A stretch of 64,000 bases of DNA, taken from contig NZ_JAHBAH010000001.1 in assembly GCF_020510425.1 (NCBI RefSeq), positions 620,001-684,000 of the forward strand. The letters run 5' to 3'. A program made the translations under genes and the position numbers. This document shows, piece after piece, positions 60,488 through 64,000 of the stretch. The notes under the pieces are model-generated. The model saw only the letters and a list, made by a program, of their open reading frames with translations. It had not been told where the DNA came from and searched no databases. Numbering within the stretch: position 1 is the first letter of the stretch; every line of letters starts with the position of its first letter. This DNA is from Quatrionicoccus australiensis. Lineage in GTDB: Bacteria > Pseudomonadota > Gammaproteobacteria > Burkholderiales > Rhodocyclaceae.

Positions 60488-62116
60488 TCAGAGATTGCGT
60501 GAAACGGTGATACCGAAGAAGTCGCGGTCGGCGTACGGCTGGTCGAAGACGCGCTTGCCGGCCCAGAACTTGGCGTAATTGACGCCGATCTGCCAGTTGG
60601 CCGGGTTCTGCACGAAATTGACCATGAAGTTGGCCGACTTGGCCCCTTCCATGAACAGTGCCGAGGAGTTCGGCGTACGACCGCTGACCGCGTGGAAGAA
60701 GTAGATTTCCGGAATGACCTGCCAGCCCGGAATCAGGTTGCCGTCATACACCCAGCTGAAGTCGAGGTTGTAACCGGCCGACAGCTTGTCGCCAACCGGT
60801 TCGAGCGTGCCGCCCAGGTTGTATTCCTGGCCCCATGCCCAGACACCGGCAGCAACCAGTTCGCCGTTGTAGGACTTCTTGAGCTTCGGATAGTAGGAAG
60901 CGACGCCTTCGATCATCAGGGTGGCGGTCGAAGCACCGCCGAGCGCCTTGAGAATGCCGCCGTAATCACCCGGCGTCATGCTCAGCATGCCGGTCAGGTG
61001 CCACTGGAACTTCTTCTCGTCCACCCAGCAACGGCCGCCGGTATTGGCGCAGCCATCGACATTCGGGTTGAGCGAGACGGCATCCTTCGGGCGGTAGGAC
61101 AACTCGGTACCGATCGACCAGTCGCCGACCGGCGCATTGGCCGAGACACCGAACATCTGGCGGTCTTCGGCAAAAACCCACTCCGGCCCGTTGGTCAGGC
61201 TCAATTGCGGCGCCTTGTCATGGTAAGCCATGGCATAGAGACCGAGATTCAGCTGCGTGTCAGCCGGTTGCCAGCGCACGGCGGCGCCGTACTGACCGGA
61301 ATTCTTGGCGCTGCGCTTGGGAATGCCGTAAGCCGCATCGCCCTTGCCCAAACCATTGAGCTGCGACCAGTAGCTGCCGGTCGGCGGGAAGTAGTTGTCG
61401 TTCCACTTGCCCTGCACATAGGCTTCGATATTGACGCCATTGCCCAGACCGGTCGCGAAACTGACGATAGGTGCCGGCAGGAAGACTTCCTTCAACTGCG
61501 TGCCGGGTTGCGACAGACGCATGATGTCCATGGCGTTGGTCTGGTTGATACCGCCCGGCAGGAAGAGGCTTTCGCCCCAGCTGATCACCTGGTTACCGAC
61601 GCGGACGCGGGCGCGCTGCTCGCCGATCGAAAACTCCTTGCTGACCCACAGGTCGAGCACGCGCGCCTTGAATTTCAGGTCGTCGCGTGCCTCGTCGGAA
61701 AGCGACGTGGTATAGCCATTTGGTCCGGTCGCCGCACTGACGTAGCCGGTCGTGTTGGAAGCCGAGAAATCCTTCAGCCAGCTGACCCGGCCCATGAATT
61801 TCCAGTCGTCGGGCAGCTTGACCAGCAGTTCGTGCGTGCCCTTCAGATAGGTCGTGAAGGCATCACCCTTTGCGTAGTTGATATTGCCCTGGTCGCCGAC
61901 GCCGGCAGCCGTCGTGCACCCCGACGGCGCGCCGCTGCCGGTGGCGCCGCTGACCACCAGATTACAAGCCGGGCTCTGGGCACGAATGCCCATGCCCATG
62001 CTGATCGTCGAATCGAAACTACCGGAAACACTCTCGGTTTCGAAGGTGAAGGCCGAAGCGCTGCCGATGTAGCCGACCAGCGCCGCGACGACGGTTTTCT
62101 TGAAAAGTCCGTGCAT
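60488..62116 (-). CDS. DUF1302-family outer-membrane protein
   Basis: 542 residues with a signal peptide (about 1-22) and a DUF1302 beta-barrel profile: FETESVSGSFDSTISMGMGIRAQ, VRVGNQVISWGESLFLPGGINQTNAMD, C-terminal DRDFFGITVSRNL ending in an aromatic/Leu strand. Two cysteine pairs in loops. Family members lie next to DUF1329 genes and in hydrocarbon, steroid or aromatic degradation loci; likely an outer-membrane channel for a hydrophobic substrate. Confidence 0.9.
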   Translation of the reverse strand: MHGLFKKTVVAALVGYIGSASAFTFETESVSGSFDSTISMGMGIRAQSPACNLVVSGATGSGAPSGCTTAAGVGDQGNINYAKGDAFTTYLKGTHELLVKLPDDWKFMGRVSWLKDFSASNTTGYVSAATGPNGYTTSLSDEARDDLKFKARVLDLWVSKEFSIGEQRARVRVGNQVISWGESLFLPGGINQTNAMDIMRLSQPGTQLKEVFLPAPIVSFATGLGNGVNIEAYVQGKWNDNYFPPTGSYWSQLNGLGKGDAAYGIPKRSAKNSGQYGAAVRWQPADTQLNLGLYAMAYHDKAPQLSLTNGPEWVFAEDRQMFGVSANAPVGDWSIGTELSYRPKDAVSLNPNVDGCANTGGRCWVDEKKFQWHLTGMLSMTPGDYGGILKALGGASTATLMIEGVASYYPKLKKSYNGELVAAGVWAWGQEYNLGGTLEPVGDKLSAGYNLDFSWVYDGNLIPGWQVIPEIYFFHAVSGRTPNSSALFMEGAKSANFMVNFVQNPANWQIGVNYAKFWAGKRVFDQPYADRDFFGITVSRNL

Positions 62117-62148
62117 GGAAAATCCCCCGTTTTAAGGTGTCGACCGGA

Positions 62149-63528
62149 TCAGCGATCGCTGATCGCGCGCAGGTTGTCCGCCGTGTAATAGCCTTCCTTC
62201 AGCTTCGGATCGTTGGCTTCGACGAACCACTTCATGTCCTTGCCGCTCGCCAGCGAGCTCTGGTCGACCAGGTAACGGTTGTCGATCAGGTTGTACTGGA
62301 CGAAGGCCGGGTTATCGCAGGCACCGGTTTCATGCACCGGAATGACGAAGCCTTCGCGCAGCTTCCAGAGCTTGCCCTGAGCGTCGTAGTCCTCGGCAAC
62401 AACCAGCGACCAGCTGTCTTCATCGATGTAGAAGGTGCGCTTCGGTGCGACGTGACGCACGCCGGCCTTGACCGTGGCCTCAACCACCCAGACGCGGTGC
62501 GTTTCGTAACGACGATGCGCCGGATCGACACCGTTGTCCTTGGCGACCTCGTTGAACTTGACCTTCGGGTCATACATGCCGAAGGCGTTGTAGCCGACGA
62601 TCAGTTCCTTCTTGCCGACCAGCTTCCAGTCGAAGCGCTCGATGGTGCCGTTGAACAGGCGCGGCTCGTCCATCGTGTACTGGTTCTCGAAACCGAGTTG
62701 CGGCGCATCGTAGGCATAGGTCGGCATGCGACGCACGCGACGCTGGCCCGGGAAGTAGTAGAAGACGTCGTTGGTCTTGTCGAGGAAGTTGGTCACCGCC
62801 AGGGCCTGACCGGCCAGCGCGGTTGGCGACTTGTAGGTGAAGTAGGTGAAGTATTCGACTTGCGGGAAGCTCGACAAGGCGTTCGAGCCCTTCTTGCCCC
62901 ACGGGAAGAAGTAGGTCTGCGTCGAAGTCGCGGCAATCCACTCGCTGGAACCGGCACGCGGCGACAGCGCGGTATAGACATTGGGCAACTCGTAACCGAC
63001 GCCCATGTACTTCATCTTGGCGTTCCACATCACTTCCGTACCGGTCTTCGGCAGCGGGAAGGGAATGCCCGGCACGGTGGCTTCCTTGAGGCTCCAGCCA
63101 TCGGCGCCGATCTTGGCCGTGGTGGCATTCTTTTTCGTGTTTTCCACGACGAAGTCAGGATTGCTGCAGGTCCGGCGCGACGGATAAACATCCATCTTGT
63201 AACCCTTGTTCTGCTTGATCATCTGGACCTGGCCCGGCGACAACTGGGCGGCGTATTTGTCGACGTTGCTCGCATCGATGCTGTACAGCGGCTTGTCGTT
63301 GCTGTACTTCCAGAACTCGGCGCGGCTCTTGCCGTAAGACCAGCCGGCGGTCATCGCCTCGCCCTGGAAGGCAGGGATGGAACCGTCCTTGTTGGCGCCC
63401 TTTTCCGCACCGACGGCGGTCAATTCCTTGCCCAGCTTGGCCGCTTCGGCCTCGCTGGCGGCATACGCACTGCTACTGATCGCAAACAGCGCGGTCAGGA
63501 TTGCGCCTACTTTTCGCATTTCAAACAT
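62149..63528 (-). CDS. DUF1329-family periplasmic protein
   Basis: 459 residues with a signal peptide (about 1-22, AYA cleavage) and the DUF1329 (LolA-like) domain: LGKELTAVGAEKGANKDGSIPAF, YPSRRTC, GQRRVRRMPTYAYD, ERFDWKLVGKKEL. Probably binds and carries a hydrophobic molecule between membranes, next to the DUF1302 barrel (32 bp downstream). First gene of the run; an FNR-type box lies 116 bp upstream of its start. Confidence 0.9.
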   Translation of the reverse strand: MFEMRKVGAILTALFAISSSAYAASEAEAAKLGKELTAVGAEKGANKDGSIPAFQGEAMTAGWSYGKSRAEFWKYSNDKPLYSIDASNVDKYAAQLSPGQVQMIKQNKGYKMDVYPSRRTCSNPDFVVENTKKNATTAKIGADGWSLKEATVPGIPFPLPKTGTEVMWNAKMKYMGVGYELPNVYTALSPRAGSSEWIAATSTQTYFFPWGKKGSNALSSFPQVEYFTYFTYKSPTALAGQALAVTNFLDKTNDVFYYFPGQRRVRRMPTYAYDAPQLGFENQYTMDEPRLFNGTIERFDWKLVGKKELIVGYNAFGMYDPKVKFNEVAKDNGVDPAHRRYETHRVWVVEATVKAGVRHVAPKRTFYIDEDSWSLVVAEDYDAQGKLWKLREGFVIPVHETGACDNPAFVQYNLIDNRYLVDQSSLASGKDMKWFVEANDPKLKEGYYTADNLRAISDR

Positions 63529-63643
63529 TTGAACCTCCTGGTTAGGTAGTAGGCGCGACCCCCGCCGAGCCCGGACTGCTTATTGATGACTTGAGTGTAG
63601 AAATTGCGGGCACTTGCCCGTTATCAAAAATCGGCAACTTTTC

Positions 63644-63657
63644 TTGATCTGGATCAG
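63644..63657 (-). promoter_or_regulatory. FNR/DNR-type box upstream of the DUF1329 gene
   Basis: TTGATCTGGATCAG (one mismatch to TTGAT-N4-ATCAA; near-palindromic, so it works for either strand). About 116-129 bp before the DUF1329 start and about 45 bp downstream of the chemotaxis receptor's stop. Confidence 0.55.
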
Positions 63658-63700
63658 AACGGCGCCTGACGATTGGGTACAAGCACAAGCGCCGTGCCAC

Positions 63701-64000
63701 CTACGCCAGCCGATAGCTGGCAACGATCTCCTGCACCTGGCGGGCCAGCCCTTCGAGCTGCACGGCGGCATCGGAGGTCGCCGCTGCGGCGCGGTCGTTG
63801 TCCTGCGACATGTGGGCGATCTGCTCGATGCGTCCGGCGATTTCGCCGCTCGCCCGGCTTTGTTCCTGCAGCGCGGCATTGATGCCGGCGACCATGCCGG
63901 TGATCAGGGCGCTGCTGCTGCCGATCCGCTCAATCGCGCTGCTCGCGTTGCCGGCCCGGGCGACGCCGGCTTCGACCTGGCGCACCGCCTGCTGCATGGC
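63701..64000 (-). CDS. Methyl-accepting chemotaxis protein, C-terminal end (partial)
   Basis: The last 99 residues of a chemoreceptor: GIGSSSALITGMVAGINAAL-like signalling helix, LQEQSRASGEIAGRIEQIAHMSQDN, and a coiled-coil end (AVQLEGLARQVQEIVASYRLA). The gene continues beyond the window, so sensor type is unknown. Complete at its 3' end. Confidence 0.85.
   Translation of the reverse strand, partial: AMQQAVRQVEAGVARAGNASSAIERIGSSSALITGMVAGINAALQEQSRASGEIAGRIEQIAHMSQDNDRAAAATSDAAVQLEGLARQVQEIVASYRLA

Overview
The window looks like chromosomal DNA of a facultatively denitrifying betaproteobacterium, most likely Rhodocyclales (Dechloromonas/Azonexus-like). The grounds are high GC with tightly packed operons, a Sec-exported clade II type nitrous oxide reductase cluster, Fnr/Dnr-type operator sites, UbiE together with MenA-type quinone genes, and aerobic aromatic catabolism by meta cleavage. 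The assignment is by family recognition only; no database was searched. I saw no rRNA, tRNA, CRISPR array, transposase or prophage gene.

Region 1 (1-4844, + strand): a three-gene phosphorelay (membrane hybrid kinase with a CxxCH motif, cytoplasmic receiver-kinase, NarL-type regulator), then a perfect 18-bp palindrome and a Dnr-like Crp/Fnr regulator. Region 2 (4847-16198, - strand): a nos operon read nosZ, cytochrome c, diheme cytochrome c, nosB-like, nosD, nosG, nosH, nosF, nosL, nosY, a TlpA-type thioredoxin and ubiE. Divergent from nosZ (16425-19751, +) are a PCuAC copper chaperone, a SCO protein and four unrecognised exported proteins, followed by a MenA-like prenyltransferase and a BASS transporter. 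FNR-type boxes lie inside the nos operon and in front of the exported-protein genes.

Region 3 (21652-25095): fur, a DUF2325 protein and two small genes face a second ribosomal protein S4 gene across an AT-rich region with Fur-box-like sites. Region 4 (25141-30573) is mixed: thioesterase, ArgD-like aminotransferase, YkgJ and GFA proteins, an ECF sigma factor with a Cys-rich membrane protein, and a metallophosphoesterase. Region 5 (30710-38452, -): a PQQ-dependent quinohemoprotein alcohol dehydrogenase, an outer-membrane protein, an aldehyde dehydrogenase, an AraC regulator and a NarL-type two-component pair, which together look like a periplasmic alcohol-oxidation module. A GGDEF remnant follows.

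Region 6 (39282-54742, -): a heme-binding-like protein, MFS exporters, a MAPEG protein, then the complete lower homoprotocatechuate pathway: HpaD (two tandem copies), HpaE, HpaF, HpaG in two subunits, HpaH, HpaI and a GabD-type dehydrogenase that would turn the final succinic semialdehyde into succinate. A TRAP transporter (DctPQM) at the head of the operon probably imports the aromatic acid; the ring hydroxylase HpaBC is absent from the window. Region 7 (54869-64000, -): an acetyltransferase, a second aldehyde dehydrogenase, and a YCF48/RND/DUF1302/DUF1329 set, ending in a partial chemotaxis receptor.

Three structural features are not explained by genes: a family of intergenic palindromes with core CGGTCGACCG, a 516-bp quasi-palindrome (44335-44850) with perfect 57-bp arms and the same core near its centre, and a 96-bp compound hairpin inside the hpa operon.
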